Shown here: one piece after another, positions 17,206 through 25,797 of the stretch
Position numbering within the stretch: the stretch's first letter is position 1
How the letters are laid out: every line of letters begins with the position of its first letter
NCBI RefSeq assembly: GCF_019747315.1
Contig: NZ_JAIEQY010000015.1
Coordinates: 1-37,152 of the forward strand
Length of the DNA: 37,152 bases
Direction: 5' to 3'
Source: Roseococcus sp.
GTDB taxonomy: Bacteria > Pseudomonadota > Alphaproteobacteria > Acetobacterales > Acetobacteraceae
Notes under the pieces: model-generated
Databases searched by the model: none
What the model saw: the letters and a program-made list of their open reading frames with translations, nothing else
Told to the model about the DNA's origin: nothing
Translations under genes and position numbers: made by a program

Positions 17206-18233
17206 CAGAATTTCCCGTCCCGTACTTCGAACTTGGTCGCCCGTCCCAGGCTGCGCCCGCCGCCCTTGACCCAATCGGCCACCCAATCCAGCAGCAGCGC
17301 CACCGGCACGCGGGGATAGCCGAACACGCCGAAGGCCCGCGCGGCGTTGGAGAGCAGGGCGGTCGGCGCTTCCTCGCCCACGAAATGCGGCTCCACATCC
17401 ATCCGCGCGGCGAGTTGGGTGGCGGCCCAGCGGATGGAGAGGATCTCCGGCCCTGTCACGTTCAGCACGGGGCAGGTGGAATCGGCGTGGCGCAGCGCGC
17501 GCAGCGTCCAGGCATTCGCATCGCCCTGCCAGATCACATTGGCATGCCCCATGGCGAGCGGGATGGGCGTGCCCGAGGCCAGTTTCAGCGCCAGGTCGTG
17601 CAGCACGCCATAGCGCAGATCAATCGCGTAGTTCAGCCGGATCCCGAAGCCGGGCGTGCCCCGCGTGGCCGCCGCATGCTGGAAAATCCGCTCGCGCCCC
17701 AGGCAGGAGGCCGCGTATTCGCCGACCGGCGCGGGTGTGACGCTTTCATCCGCGCCGCCGCTGGCGACCGGAACCAGCGGCAGCACATTGCCGGTGGAGA
17801 AGAAGACGATGCGCGAGGCGGCCCATCGCGCCGCGACACGCGCGGGCAGCAGCACGTTCATCGCCCAGGTCAGCGCCTCATTCCCCGTGCTGCCGAATTT
17901 GCGCGCGGCCATGAAGATGACATTGGGTGCATCGGGCAGGGCGGCCAGCGCCGCGTCATCCGAGAGATCGGCCGAGAGGCATTCCATGCCCCAGGATTCC
18001 ATCCGCTCGCGCAGCCCCGGCTCGGACCAGCGGGCGACGGCGATCACCCGCCGCGCGGGGTCTGCGCGCTTGGCCAGGCGGCACAGCGTCGGGCCCATCT
18101 TGCCGGCGGCGCCCAGCACCAGGATGTCGCCCGGCACGGCGGCAAGGTCGGCGATCAGCGCGGGATCGGGGCGGGAGAGCACCTCCTCCAGCGCGGCTTC
18201 GTCGGGGATGGTCTGAGGCCAGGGCGTTTCCAT
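17205..18233 (-). CDS. NAD-dependent epimerase/dehydratase family protein with altered active site
   Basis: A 342-residue extended-SDR protein. The Rossmann loop GAAGKMG lies near residue 40 (ILVLGAAGKMGPTL) and a Ser-rich strand FFSTGNV occupies the usual catalytic-Ser position. The catalytic YxxxK motif reads Tyr173-AAS-Cys177, so the expected Lys is a Cys. The enzyme therefore either uses another base or is non-catalytic or NAD-binding only. The start ATG at 18233 is chosen because homology-like sequence begins there. The frame is open upstream with a basic Pro-rich stretch, and the Shine-Dalgarno is poor. It is the first gene of the minus arm, 86 bases from the divergent dehydrogenase, and coupled to the DHDPS-family gene. 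Confidence 0.82.
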   Translation of the reverse strand: METPWPQTIPDEAALEEVLSRPDPALIADLAAVPGDILVLGAAGKMGPTLCRLAKRADPARRVIAVARWSEPGLRERMESWGMECLSADLSDDAALAALPDAPNVIFMAARKFGSTGNEALTWAMNVLLPARVAARWAASRIVFFSTGNVLPLVPVASGGADESVTPAPVGEYAASCLGRERIFQHAAATRGTPGFGIRLNYAIDLRYGVLHDLALKLASGTPIPLAMGHANVIWQGDANAWTLRALRHADSTCPVLNVTGPEILSIRWAATQLAARMDVEPHFVGEEAPTALLSNAARAFGVFGYPRVPVALLLDWVADWVKGGGRSLGRATKFEVRDGKF

Positions 18234-18319
18234 GCTCAAAGCGTAACGCGGGGCGGGTGGTGGCGGAACCCGCGCCCGCGTGTTTCGATCACGCCCGCGC
18301 CAAGGAGGAAACACGCCGC

Positions 18320-19375
18320 ATGCCCCGCATCGCCCATGACAAGCTGATCGCCCTGGTGGCCGAGATGCTCACCCGCGTCGGCGCCGTGCCCGAGGTGGCC
18401 CGCCAGGTGGCGGCCGATCTGGTGGAGGCCAACCTCCAAGGGCATGACAGCCACGGCATGCAACTCGTGCCGCGCTATGTCGAGAACACCGAGAAGGGGC
18501 TGATCACGCCCAACGCGGTCGCCGAGCAGGTGGGCGGCGCCGGCTCGCTCTCGGTCTGGGACGGGCATATGGGCTATGGCCAATGCATTGGCCGGCAGGT
18601 GACGGCGGCGGGCATCGCGGCCGCGCGCGAGCATGGGCTGGCCTGTTTCGGGCTGCGCAACACGCATCATCTCGGCCGCATCGGCGCCTATGCGGAAATG
18701 ACCGTAGCCGAGGGGATGATCGGCCTGTTTTTTGTGAATGCGGTGAGCGGCGCGCCGGTGGTCTCGCCCTTCGGTGGGGCGGATGGGCGGATGGGGACGA
18801 ACCCCATCTGCATCGGCATCCCGAAGTCGCCTGATCCGATCATCCTCGACTTCGCCACCAGCGCCATCGCGGTCGGCAAGGTGAAGGTGGCCTTCAATGC
18901 GGGCAAGCCGGTGCCGGCGGGTGCCCTGGTGACGCATGAGGGCGAGCCCAGCACGGATGCGGCCGTCATGTATGGTCAGGGGCCGCGCGGTGCCTTGCTC
19001 TCCTTTGGCGGGCACAAGGGCTATGGCCTCGCGCTGGTGTGTGAAATCCTGGCCGGCGCGCTCACCGGCGGCGGCACGAATGAGCCCAGGAACCCGAATG
19101 ATCGCGGCATCGTGAACGGGATGATGGGCTTCATCCTCGACCCCGCGCGCCTCGCGGAAAGCCCGGGCTTCGGGCATGAGGTCCAGGCGATCTGCGACCA
19201 CGTCCAGGCCAGCGCGCCCGGCCGCGTCCTGCTGCCCGGCGACCCCGAGCGCCGCGCCAAGGCCGAGCGCCTGGCCCAGGGCATCCCGCTGGATGACGTG
19301 ACCTGGGGCGATCTCTCGGCCTCCGCCACGCGTCTCGGCATCCCCGAGGCGCAGATCCGCGGGGTGGTGCTGTGA
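18320..19375 (+). CDS. Ldh2-family malate/lactate/ureidoglycolate-type dehydrogenase
   Basis: A 351-residue NAD(P)-dependent oxidoreductase of the Ldh2/YlbC family (malate, ureidoglycolate, diketogulonate, pyrroline-2-carboxylate enzymes). Seen: EANLQGHDSHGMQLVPRY with the conserved His of DSHG, the NTHHLGRIGAYAE segment, GTNPICIGIP and FGGHKGYGLAL. All are canonical. The ATG at 18320 has an excellent AAGGAGGAAA seven bases upstream; the open frame before it is non-coding antisense. Its last four bases overlap the start of the M20 hydrolase (GTGA). Together with that hydrolase it recalls the AllD/AllC pair of ureide metabolism, but a generic 2-hydroxy-acid dehydrogenase is equally possible. 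Confidence 0.9.
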   Translation: MPRIAHDKLIALVAEMLTRVGAVPEVARQVAADLVEANLQGHDSHGMQLVPRYVENTEKGLITPNAVAEQVGGAGSLSVWDGHMGYGQCIGRQVTAAGIAAAREHGLACFGLRNTHHLGRIGAYAEMTVAEGMIGLFFVNAVSGAPVVSPFGGADGRMGTNPICIGIPKSPDPIILDFATSAIAVGKVKVAFNAGKPVPAGALVTHEGEPSTDAAVMYGQGPRGALLSFGGHKGYGLALVCEILAGALTGGGTNEPRNPNDRGIVNGMMGFILDPARLAESPGFGHEVQAICDHVQASAPGRVLLPGDPERRAKAERLAQGIPLDDVTWGDLSASATRLGIPEAQIRGVVL

Positions 19376-20631
19376 GCCTTGCCGCGGCGGTTGCCGCGCA
19401 GACGGCGCTGGTCCAGCGCCTGCTGGATGGCGTGGCGGAAATCGGGGACGACCCGCCGGGCATCACGCGTGACGCCTATGGGCAGGGCGAGAATGCCTCG
19501 CAGGCCCTGATCGCCAAGGCCGGCAGCGCCCTGGGCATGGAGACCAGCTTGGATGAGGGCGCGAACCTCACGCTGCGCTGGGCGGCCAGGAACCCGCAGG
19601 CCGCACCCATCCTGATCGGTTCGCATCTCGACAGCATCGTGCAGGGCGGCAATTTCGACGGCGCGGCGGGCGTCATCGCCGGGCTCGGCGCGGTGGCGGC
19701 CTTGCAGGCGGCGGGTGTGACACCCCGCCGCGACATCGAGGTGCTGGCGCTGCGCTGCGAGGAGGCGGTGTGGTTCGGCCTGGGCCTGATCGGCAGCCGC
19801 TGCCTGCTGGCCCGCCTGCCGGAGGGCGCGCTGGACCTGCCGCATGCACGCACCGGCCTGACGCTCGCCGAGAGCATCGCCGCCTGTGGCGGCAATCCCG
19901 CCCGGCTGCGCGAAGGCACGCCCCTGCGCGACCCCAAGGCGATGGGCGCCTATCTGGAGGTGCATATCGAGCAGGCGCCGCAGCTCATCGAGGCCGGCGC
20001 GCCGCTGGCCGTCTGCCTCGCCAATCCCGGCAATGTGCGGCACCCCTTCATCCGCATCACCGGCGAGGACGCGCATACCGGGCTGCCGCATCGCTTCCGG
20101 CGGGATGCGGCGCTGGCGGGCGCGGATGTCTCGCTGGCGCTGGAACAGCTCTGGCTCGCCGAGGAAGCGGCCGGGCGCCCCATGGCCGTCACCATCGGCC
20201 GCTTCCACACGCCCGCTGCCAAGCACAGCCTGACGGCGGTCTCGGGCGATTTCGAGATGAGCCTCGATCTCCGCGGCTACAGCGCCGCCCATCTCGCCGC
20301 GCTGGAGGGCGAGTTGCAGCGCATTGCGGCCGAGGTCGCGGCGCGGCGGGGTGTTGCCATCGTGCTGGGCGAGCGCAGCGCCGCCGCGCCTGGGCTGATG
20401 GACCCCGGAATCATCGCGGGGCTGACCGAAGCCGCCGCGCGATGCGGAATCGCGGCCCCGCACCTGAACAGCCCCGGCAGCCATGACGCGAACAACTTCG
20501 CGGCCTCGGGCGTGCCGACCGGCATGCTGCTGGTTCGCAACCAGAATGGCAGCCACAACCCGCGTGAGGCGATGGACACGCCCGACCTGATGGCGGCCGT
20601 CGAGGTGCTGGCCGAATGGATCGCGGCATGA
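19372..20631 (+). CDS. M20 family hydantoinase/carbamoylase-type amidase
   Basis: A 419-residue metallohydrolase that cleaves N-carbamoyl or similar amide bonds (allantoate amidohydrolase, N-carbamoyl-L-amino-acid hydrolase, beta-ureidopropionase relatives). Metal-site motifs are intact: IGSHLDS (His and Asp), GGNFDGAAGV (bridging Asp), CEE (Glu pair), EVHIEQ (His), and a C-terminal SHDANNFA region with GSHNPRE. HIEQAP replaces the common HIEQGP. The start is a GTG at 19372, overlapping the upstream stop. The product is coupled to the SDR gene downstream. The exact substrate cannot be told. Pairing with an Ldh2-type dehydrogenase suggests a ureido- or carbamoyl-acid. Confidence 0.88.
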   Translation: MSLAAAVAAQTALVQRLLDGVAEIGDDPPGITRDAYGQGENASQALIAKAGSALGMETSLDEGANLTLRWAARNPQAAPILIGSHLDSIVQGGNFDGAAGVIAGLGAVAALQAAGVTPRRDIEVLALRCEEAVWFGLGLIGSRCLLARLPEGALDLPHARTGLTLAESIAACGGNPARLREGTPLRDPKAMGAYLEVHIEQAPQLIEAGAPLAVCLANPGNVRHPFIRITGEDAHTGLPHRFRRDAALAGADVSLALEQLWLAEEAAGRPMAVTIGRFHTPAAKHSLTAVSGDFEMSLDLRGYSAAHLAALEGELQRIAAEVAARRGVAIVLGERSAAAPGLMDPGIIAGLTEAAARCGIAAPHLNSPGSHDANNFAASGVPTGMLLVRNQNGSHNPREAMDTPDLMAAVEVLAEWIAA

Positions 20632-21398
20632 GCTCCCGTCCGGCGGCGCTGGTCACCGGCGCGCGGCGCGGCATCGGCCGGGCCATCTGCGTGGCCCTGG
20701 CCGGCGCGGGTTTCGATGTGGTGGGCAGCGACATCGCGGCGGAAGGTGCGGCCGAGACGGAGGCGGCGGTGCGCGCCGCCGGCGGCGCCTTCGCCTTCCT
20801 GCCCGCCGATGTCGCGGCGCTGGAGGCGCATTCGGCCCTGGTCGCCGCCGCCTGGGCCGCCTTCGGCGGTCTCGAATGCCTGGTCAACAATGCCGGTGTT
20901 GGCGCGCTGCGCCGTGGTGACCTGCTGGAGGTGACGCCCGAATCCTGGGACCGCTGCTTCGCCATCAACACCCGTGGCGCCTTCTTCCTGGCCCAGGCCG
21001 TGGCGCGCCGCATGCTGGAGCCCGATGCGCCCTTGCGCGGCCCGCGCAGCCTGACCTTCATTTCCTCGGCCAATGCAGCCCTCGCCTCGGAAGACCGCGC
21101 CGAATACACCGCCTCCAAGGCCGCGACCTCGATGCTGGCGAAGCTCTTCGCCCTGCGCCTGGCCGAGGCCGGCATTGCCGCGCATGACATCCGCCCCGGC
21201 GTGATCCGCACCGACCTCACCGCCCCCGTGGCCGCGCGCTACGACGCGCGGATCGCGGCCGGGCTCTCGCCCATCCGCCGCTGGGGCGAGGCCGAGGAGG
21301 TGGGCCGCGCGGTGGCGCTGCTGGCCTCCGGCGCGCTGCCCTTCAGCACGGGCGATTCCTTCCATATTGATGGCGGGCTGCACATCCACCGGCTCTGA
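20628..21398 (+). CDS. Short-chain dehydrogenase/reductase (classical SDR)
   Basis: A 256-residue NAD(P)-dependent oxidoreductase. Seen: the cofactor loop TGARRGIG at residues 10-17, NNAG near residue 88, the catalytic Ser in FISSANA, and Tyr160-TAS-Lys164. The C-terminus FHIDGGLHIHRL is typical of SDRs labelled 3-ketoacyl reductases in sugar and polyol catabolic clusters. Arg residues in the glycine loop favour NADP(H) slightly. The ATG at 20628 overlaps the preceding TGA (ATGA). An ATG four codons earlier lies inside the M20 gene and is less likely. Its place in the plus-strand arm suggests oxidation of a hydroxy intermediate; the substrate is unknown. Confidence 0.92.
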   Translation: MSSRPAALVTGARRGIGRAICVALAGAGFDVVGSDIAAEGAAETEAAVRAAGGAFAFLPADVAALEAHSALVAAAWAAFGGLECLVNNAGVGALRRGDLLEVTPESWDRCFAINTRGAFFLAQAVARRMLEPDAPLRGPRSLTFISSANAALASEDRAEYTASKAATSMLAKLFALRLAEAGIAAHDIRPGVIRTDLTAPVAARYDARIAAGLSPIRRWGEAEEVGRAVALLASGALPFSTGDSFHIDGGLHIHRL

Positions 21399-21465
21399 GC
21401 GGGGCTCTCGTCAGCCCCTTGGCCCCGCTGCTAGGCTCGCGCCGACAACACGAAGGAACGCGACC

Positions 21466-23793
21466 ATGCCCGATGGTAACCCGCCCCAGATCGGCCGCTT
21501 CGGCAGCGGCCAGGCCGTGCGCCGCATCGAGGATAAGGCGCTGCTGGCGGGCCAGGGCCAGTTCACCGATGATTTCGCGCCCACCGGCGTTACGCAGATG
21601 GTCTTCCTCCGCTCGCCCCATGCCCATGCGAAGCTGGTCTCCATGGACACCGCGGCCGCCGCCGCCATGCCGGGCGTCGTGGCCATCCTGACCGGCGCCG
21701 ACCTGGTGGCAGCGGGCGTGAAGCCGATGTTCGTCGCACTCCCCTTCAAGCGGCCCGATGGCTCGGCCCTCACCGCACCGCCGCGCCACTGCCTGGCGGT
21801 GGAGGAGGTGCGCTTCGTGGGTGAGCCCGTCGCCGCGATCATCGCCGAGACGCTGGGCCAGGCGCGCGACGCGGCCGAGGCGATCGAGGTGGAATACGAG
21901 GAACTGCCGGCCGTGATCGGCCCGGGCAATGCCGCAGCCGCGGGCGCGCCGCTGGTCTGGCAGGGCGCGCCGGGCAACCTGGTCGCCGAGAGCCGCTATG
22001 GCGATGCCGCCGCCGCCGAAGCCGCCTTTGCCAACGCCGCCCATGTCGTGGGTCTCGATATCGAGAATCAGCGCCTTGCCCCCGTCTCGATGGAGCCGCG
22101 CGTGGCGCTCGGCGAATATGACAGCGAGACCGGGCGCATCACGCTGCGCCTCTCCTGCCAGATGCCGTCGGGCGTGCGTGATGCCATCTGCAAGGAATTG
22201 CTCGATATTCCCACCGACAAGCTGCGCGTCCTGGTGGGCGATGTCGGCGGCGGCTTCGGCATGAAGACCGGCCTGAACCCGGAGGAGGGTGTGGTTGCCT
22301 ATGCCGCCCGCATGCTGGGCCGCCCGGTGAAATGGGCCGCGACCCGCATGGAGGATTTCCTCTCCGCCCTGCATGGCCGCGCCACGGAAAGCCGCGCCGA
22401 GATGGCGCTGGACGCCGAAGGCAAAGTCCTGGCGCTGCGCGTCCGCACCCAGGCCGACATGGGCGCCTATCCGCGCAATGCGAGCGTCGCGATCCAGCTG
22501 CTGGTGGGCCCCTGGGTCTCGACCAGCATCTACAACATCACCCTGGTGGATTTCAGCTTCCAGGCGCTGCTGACCAATACGGCACCGACCGGCCCCTATC
22601 GCGGCGCCGGCCGCCCCGAGGCGATCTACCTGCTGGAGCGGCTGTTCGACACGGCCGCGCGCAAGATGGCGCTGGACCCGGCGGAGCTGCGCCGGCGCAA
22701 CATGATCGCGCCCAGCCAGATGCCCTACAAGAACGCCATGGCGATGACCTATGATTCCGGCTCCTTCGAGCGGATCCTGGATCAGGGCCTGGTGCTGGCC
22801 GACTGGAGCGGCTTTGCCGCCCGCGCCGCCGCCTCCAGCGCCAAGGGCCGCCTGCGCGGCCGCGGCATGGCCACCTTCCTGGAATGGACCGGCGGCAATG
22901 TCTTCGAGGAGCGCGTGACCATCGCGGTCAAGGGCGATGGCAGCATCGAGATCTACGCCACCACCCAGGGCATGGGCCAGGGCATCGCCACCAGCTATGC
23001 CCAGTTGGCCGTGGATGTCTTCGGCGTGGAACTGGACCGCATCCAGGTGGTCTTCGGCGACAGTGATCGCGGCAGCGGCTTTGGCTCAGCCGGCTCCCGC
23101 TCGCTCTTCACCGCCGGCTCAGCCGTCAAGCTCGCCGCCGACAAGACGGTGGATGAGGCCCGCGACATGGCCGCCGAGGCGCTGGAAACGGCGGCCGCCG
23201 ACATCGAATACCGCGCCGGCGCCTTCACCGTGGCCGGCACAGATCGCGCCATCGGCCTGTTTGACCTCGCGGCCCGCCAGCCTGAGGGGCGCATCTTCAT
23301 CGACCACACCAGCTCCGTCTCCGGCCCCACCTGGCCCAATGGCTGCCACGTCTGCGAGGTGGAACTGATCCCCGAGACGGGCGAGGTCGTCATCGCTTCC
23401 TACGCCTCGGTGAATGATGCAGGGCGCGTGGTGAACCCGATGATCGTGGAGGGCCAGGTGGTGGGCGGCGCGCTGCAAGGCATCGGCCAGGCCATGTGCG
23501 AGCATGTGATCTACGACGCCGAGACCGGGCAGCCGCTGACCGCCAGCTTCATGGATTACTGCCTGCCCCGCGCCGACATGGTGGGCGACTATGCGACGAA
23601 GCTCGACACCAGCATTCCCTGCCTGACCAATCCGCTCGGCGTGAAGGGCGTGGGCGAGCTCGGCACCATCGGGGCGACGCCGGCCGTGATGAATGCGGTG
23701 GCGGATGCCCTGGCGCGGGCGGGGAAGGGCGCGGCGGCCAACACGGTCCGCATGCCGCTGACGGCGCCGCAGATCTGGTCCCTGCTGAACTGA
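21466..23793 (+). CDS. Xanthine dehydrogenase/CO dehydrogenase family molybdopterin-binding subunit
   Basis: A 775-residue large subunit of the molybdenum hydroxylase superfamily. Seen: opening GRFGSGQAVRRIEDKALLAGQGQFTDD, GDVGGGFGMK (Moco-binding), PYRGAGRPEA (like form II CoxL 'AYRGAGR', not the AYRCSFR of true CO dehydrogenase), TTQGMGQG, and the catalytic Glu731 in KGVGELGTIG. It would hydroxylate an aldehyde, purine or aromatic heterocycle using water. The ATG at 21466 has GAAGGAACG just upstream; the frame before it is unrelated. No FAD or iron-sulfur subunit gene lies beside it, so partners must be encoded elsewhere. It follows the SDR by 67 bases and ends the plus-strand catabolic arm. 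Confidence 0.92.
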   Translation: MPDGNPPQIGRFGSGQAVRRIEDKALLAGQGQFTDDFAPTGVTQMVFLRSPHAHAKLVSMDTAAAAAMPGVVAILTGADLVAAGVKPMFVALPFKRPDGSALTAPPRHCLAVEEVRFVGEPVAAIIAETLGQARDAAEAIEVEYEELPAVIGPGNAAAAGAPLVWQGAPGNLVAESRYGDAAAAEAAFANAAHVVGLDIENQRLAPVSMEPRVALGEYDSETGRITLRLSCQMPSGVRDAICKELLDIPTDKLRVLVGDVGGGFGMKTGLNPEEGVVAYAARMLGRPVKWAATRMEDFLSALHGRATESRAEMALDAEGKVLALRVRTQADMGAYPRNASVAIQLLVGPWVSTSIYNITLVDFSFQALLTNTAPTGPYRGAGRPEAIYLLERLFDTAARKMALDPAELRRRNMIAPSQMPYKNAMAMTYDSGSFERILDQGLVLADWSGFAARAAASSAKGRLRGRGMATFLEWTGGNVFEERVTIAVKGDGSIEIYATTQGMGQGIATSYAQLAVDVFGVELDRIQVVFGDSDRGSGFGSAGSRSLFTAGSAVKLAADKTVDEARDMAAEALETAAADIEYRAGAFTVAGTDRAIGLFDLAARQPEGRIFIDHTSSVSGPTWPNGCHVCEVELIPETGEVVIASYASVNDAGRVVNPMIVEGQVVGGALQGIGQAMCEHVIYDAETGQPLTASFMDYCLPRADMVGDYATKLDTSIPCLTNPLGVKGVGELGTIGATPAVMNAVADALARAGKGAAANTVRMPLTAPQIWSLLN

Positions 23794-23812
23794 GCGAAGT
23801 GGAGCGGCCGGA

Positions 23813-24202
23813 TCAGGCCCCCACGCCCTCCAGCCGGTCCAGATAGGGGTCCAGCGCCAGGGCGAAGCGCACCAATTCGCCCAGCACCCCGACCGCGGTG
23901 CTCCGTGGCGGCGCCTGCACCTCGACCGCGACGCGATGGTCGGCGGTCAGGCGAAGCCGCCACCCCTCTGGCATCTCCGCCGGCATCTCCGCCACGGCGC
24001 GGGCCGTGAAATGCCGGTCCGCGCCTGGTTCGGCGGTGGAAGGGATGCGCCCGGCGATGGCACGCAGCCGGAGGCTTCCTTCGTGCATCAAGGCCTCACA
24101 GGAGCGGCCGCGCCATGCGAAGCGAATCGCCGGGCTGAGCCCGGGGGCGCGAGGGGAGAGCGTGCCGTCCGGGGAGACGGCGAAGGGACCGAGCGTGATC
24201 AT
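23813..24202 (-). CDS. Small uncharacterised protein
   Basis: A 129-residue product from the ATG at 24202, divergent from psd and convergent with the molybdopterin-subunit gene. The open frame upstream is antisense to psd and was excluded. No signal peptide or membrane helix is seen. It opens with MITLGPFAVSPDGTLSPR and contains WRLRLTADHRVAVEVQAPP and a C-terminal helix with ALDPYLDRLEG, a mixed alpha/beta pattern of a compact soluble domain. I do not recognise a family. The Shine-Dalgarno is poor, so it could be shorter, but GC-skewed codon third positions in this frame look coding. Confidence 0.6.
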   Translation of the reverse strand: MITLGPFAVSPDGTLSPRAPGLSPAIRFAWRGRSCEALMHEGSLRLRAIAGRIPSTAEPGADRHFTARAVAEMPAEMPEGWRLRLTADHRVAVEVQAPPRSTAVGVLGELVRFALALDPYLDRLEGVGA

Positions 24203-24250
24203 GCAAGACACAACTTGCCGCAAATGAGTGAACGGAGGATAAACCCGCCA

Positions 24251-24922
24251 ATGTCTCTCGCGAACAGCCTCTCCCTCGTCCTCGCTCCGCCGCACCCCGC
24301 CGGGCGTCCCTTCATCTATGCGGGCGCGGGCGTCGCGCTGGTGGGCGGGCTGATCCTGGGCTCCTGGCTCTTCTGGATCGGCGTGGCCTTCACCGCCTTC
24401 TGCCTGTATTTCTTCCGCGATCCCAAGCGCGTACCGCCCGCCCGGCATGACCTCGTCCTGGCGCCGGCCGATGGCAAGGTGGTGCTGGTCGGCCCCGCCA
24501 TCCCGCCGGCCGAGCTGAACATGGGCGATGCGCCGCGCTGGCGCGTCGCGATCTTCCTCTCGGTGCTGGATGTGCATGTGAACCGCAGCCCGGTGCAGGG
24601 CCGCGTGGCGCGGATCTCCTACCGCCATGGCAAGTTCATCGATGCCAGCATGGAAAAGGCCTCGGAGGAGAATGAGCGCAACGCGCTTCGCTTCGAGCTG
24701 CCCGATGGGCGGGACCTGGCCTGCGTGCAGATCGCAGGCCTCGTCGCGCGCCGCATCATCTGCACCGCGCATGAGGGAGACCGCCTGATGGCGGGTGAGC
24801 GCTTCGGCATCATCCGCTTCGGCAGCCGCACCGATGTCTACCTGCCCGAGGGCGTGAAGCCGCTGGTCCTGGTGGGCCAGACGATGATCGGTGGGGAATC
24901 CATCCTGGCAGAGCTGACGTGA
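24251..24922 (+). CDS. psd: Phosphatidylserine decarboxylase (short bacterial form)
   Basis: Converts phosphatidylserine to phosphatidylethanolamine at the inner membrane. The 223-residue proenzyme has a hydrophobic hairpin at residues 15-45 (two spans), FFRDPKR, VLAPADGKV, FLSVLDVHVNRSP and the self-cleavage site Gly191-Ser192 in RFGSRTDVYLP, which generates the pyruvoyl group. The ATG at 24251 is preceded by GGAGG 11 bases upstream. An in-frame ATG at 24224 lies before that Shine-Dalgarno and is less likely. The last four bases overlap the pssA start (GTGA), so substrate-producing and substrate-using enzymes are coupled. Confidence 0.95.
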   Translation: MSLANSLSLVLAPPHPAGRPFIYAGAGVALVGGLILGSWLFWIGVAFTAFCLYFFRDPKRVPPARHDLVLAPADGKVVLVGPAIPPAELNMGDAPRWRVAIFLSVLDVHVNRSPVQGRVARISYRHGKFIDASMEKASEENERNALRFELPDGRDLACVQIAGLVARRIICTAHEGDRLMAGERFGIIRFGSRTDVYLPEGVKPLVLVGQTMIGGESILAELT

Positions 24923-25797
24923 CACGCCCCGGCCTGCGCGGGCGGCTGCGGCGCTTCCAGGGCACGCGGACGCGGCCGCGCTACCGCGGGCCCTCCTTCA
25001 ACCGCCTGATCCCCAACCTGCTCACCATGATGGGGCTTTGCGCCGGGCTGGTGGCGATCCGCTTCGGGCTGGAGGGGCGCTTCGCCCAGGCGGCGGCCTT
25101 CATCGTGGCAGCGGGCGTGATTGACGGGCTGGATGGGCGCATCGCGCGCCTCCTCAAGGGCACCTCGCGCTTTGGCGCGGAATTCGACAGCCTGAGCGAT
25201 TTCCTCTGCTTCGGCGTGGCGCCGGGGCTGATCCTCTACCTCTGGACGCTGCAGAATGCGGGGCCCATCGGCTATATCCCCGGCATGATGTTCGCCGTGT
25301 GCAGCGCGCTGCGGCTGGCGCGATTCAACGCCGCCAGCATCGCCGAGCCGGGTGCTGTGCCGGTGCTCAAGCCGGCCTATGCGTATAACTTCTTCACGGG
25401 CGTCCCCGCCCCGGCCGGGGCCGGCCTGGCCCTGCTGCCGCTCTTTGCTTCGCTCGGCTTTGCCGAATGGGGCTGGGTCGGGATGGCCGAGGCGGTGCGC
25501 CATCCGATCTTCAGCGCGGCCATGCTCTTCCTGGTGGGCGGGCTGATGGTGAGCACGCTGCCCTCCTGGTCCTTCAAGAACTTCAAGGTGCCCTCGCAGA
25601 TGGTGCTGCCGCTGCTGCTGGGCACCGGCGCCTATGTCGCCTTCCTGGTGACCGAGCCCTGGGCGGCCCTCTCCCTCGGGGGGCTGATGTATTTCGGCAT
25701 GCTGTACTTCTCCGCCCGCTCCTTCGCGCGGCTGAAGCGTCAGGCCGAGGCGCTGCGCGAGGCGGAGCCCGCGGCGGTGGCGCAGCCCGTTCCGTGA
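24919..25797 (+). CDS. pssA: CDP-diacylglycerol-serine O-phosphatidyltransferase (PssA)
   Basis: Makes phosphatidylserine from CDP-diacylglycerol and serine. The 292-residue membrane protein carries the CDP-alcohol phosphotransferase motif DG-x2-AR-x8-G-x3-D-x3-D (DGRIAR ... G ... D ... D, from about residue 74) and seven to eight hydrophobic spans, with a basic N-terminal tail of about 25 residues. It starts at a GTG that overlaps the psd stop. The stop in turn overlaps the GTG of a small phosphatase gene. Together with psd it forms the complete PE-synthesis branch. Confidence 0.95.
   Translation: MTRPGLRGRLRRFQGTRTRPRYRGPSFNRLIPNLLTMMGLCAGLVAIRFGLEGRFAQAAAFIVAAGVIDGLDGRIARLLKGTSRFGAEFDSLSDFLCFGVAPGLILYLWTLQNAGPIGYIPGMMFAVCSALRLARFNAASIAEPGAVPVLKPAYAYNFFTGVPAPAGAGLALLPLFASLGFAEWGWVGMAEAVRHPIFSAAMLFLVGGLMVSTLPSWSFKNFKVPSQMVLPLLLGTGAYVAFLVTEPWAALSLGGLMYFGMLYFSARSFARLKRQAEALREAEPAAVAQPVP

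Noticed and set aside
19021..20556. 511-codon minus-strand frame across the dehydrogenase and M20 genes
   Set aside because: Spans two well-supported plus-strand genes and has no recognisable domain.
21466..23793. True aerobic CO dehydrogenase large subunit
   Set aside because: The active-site loop reads PYRGAGR, not the AYRCSFR of form I CoxL, and no coxS or coxM genes are adjacent.
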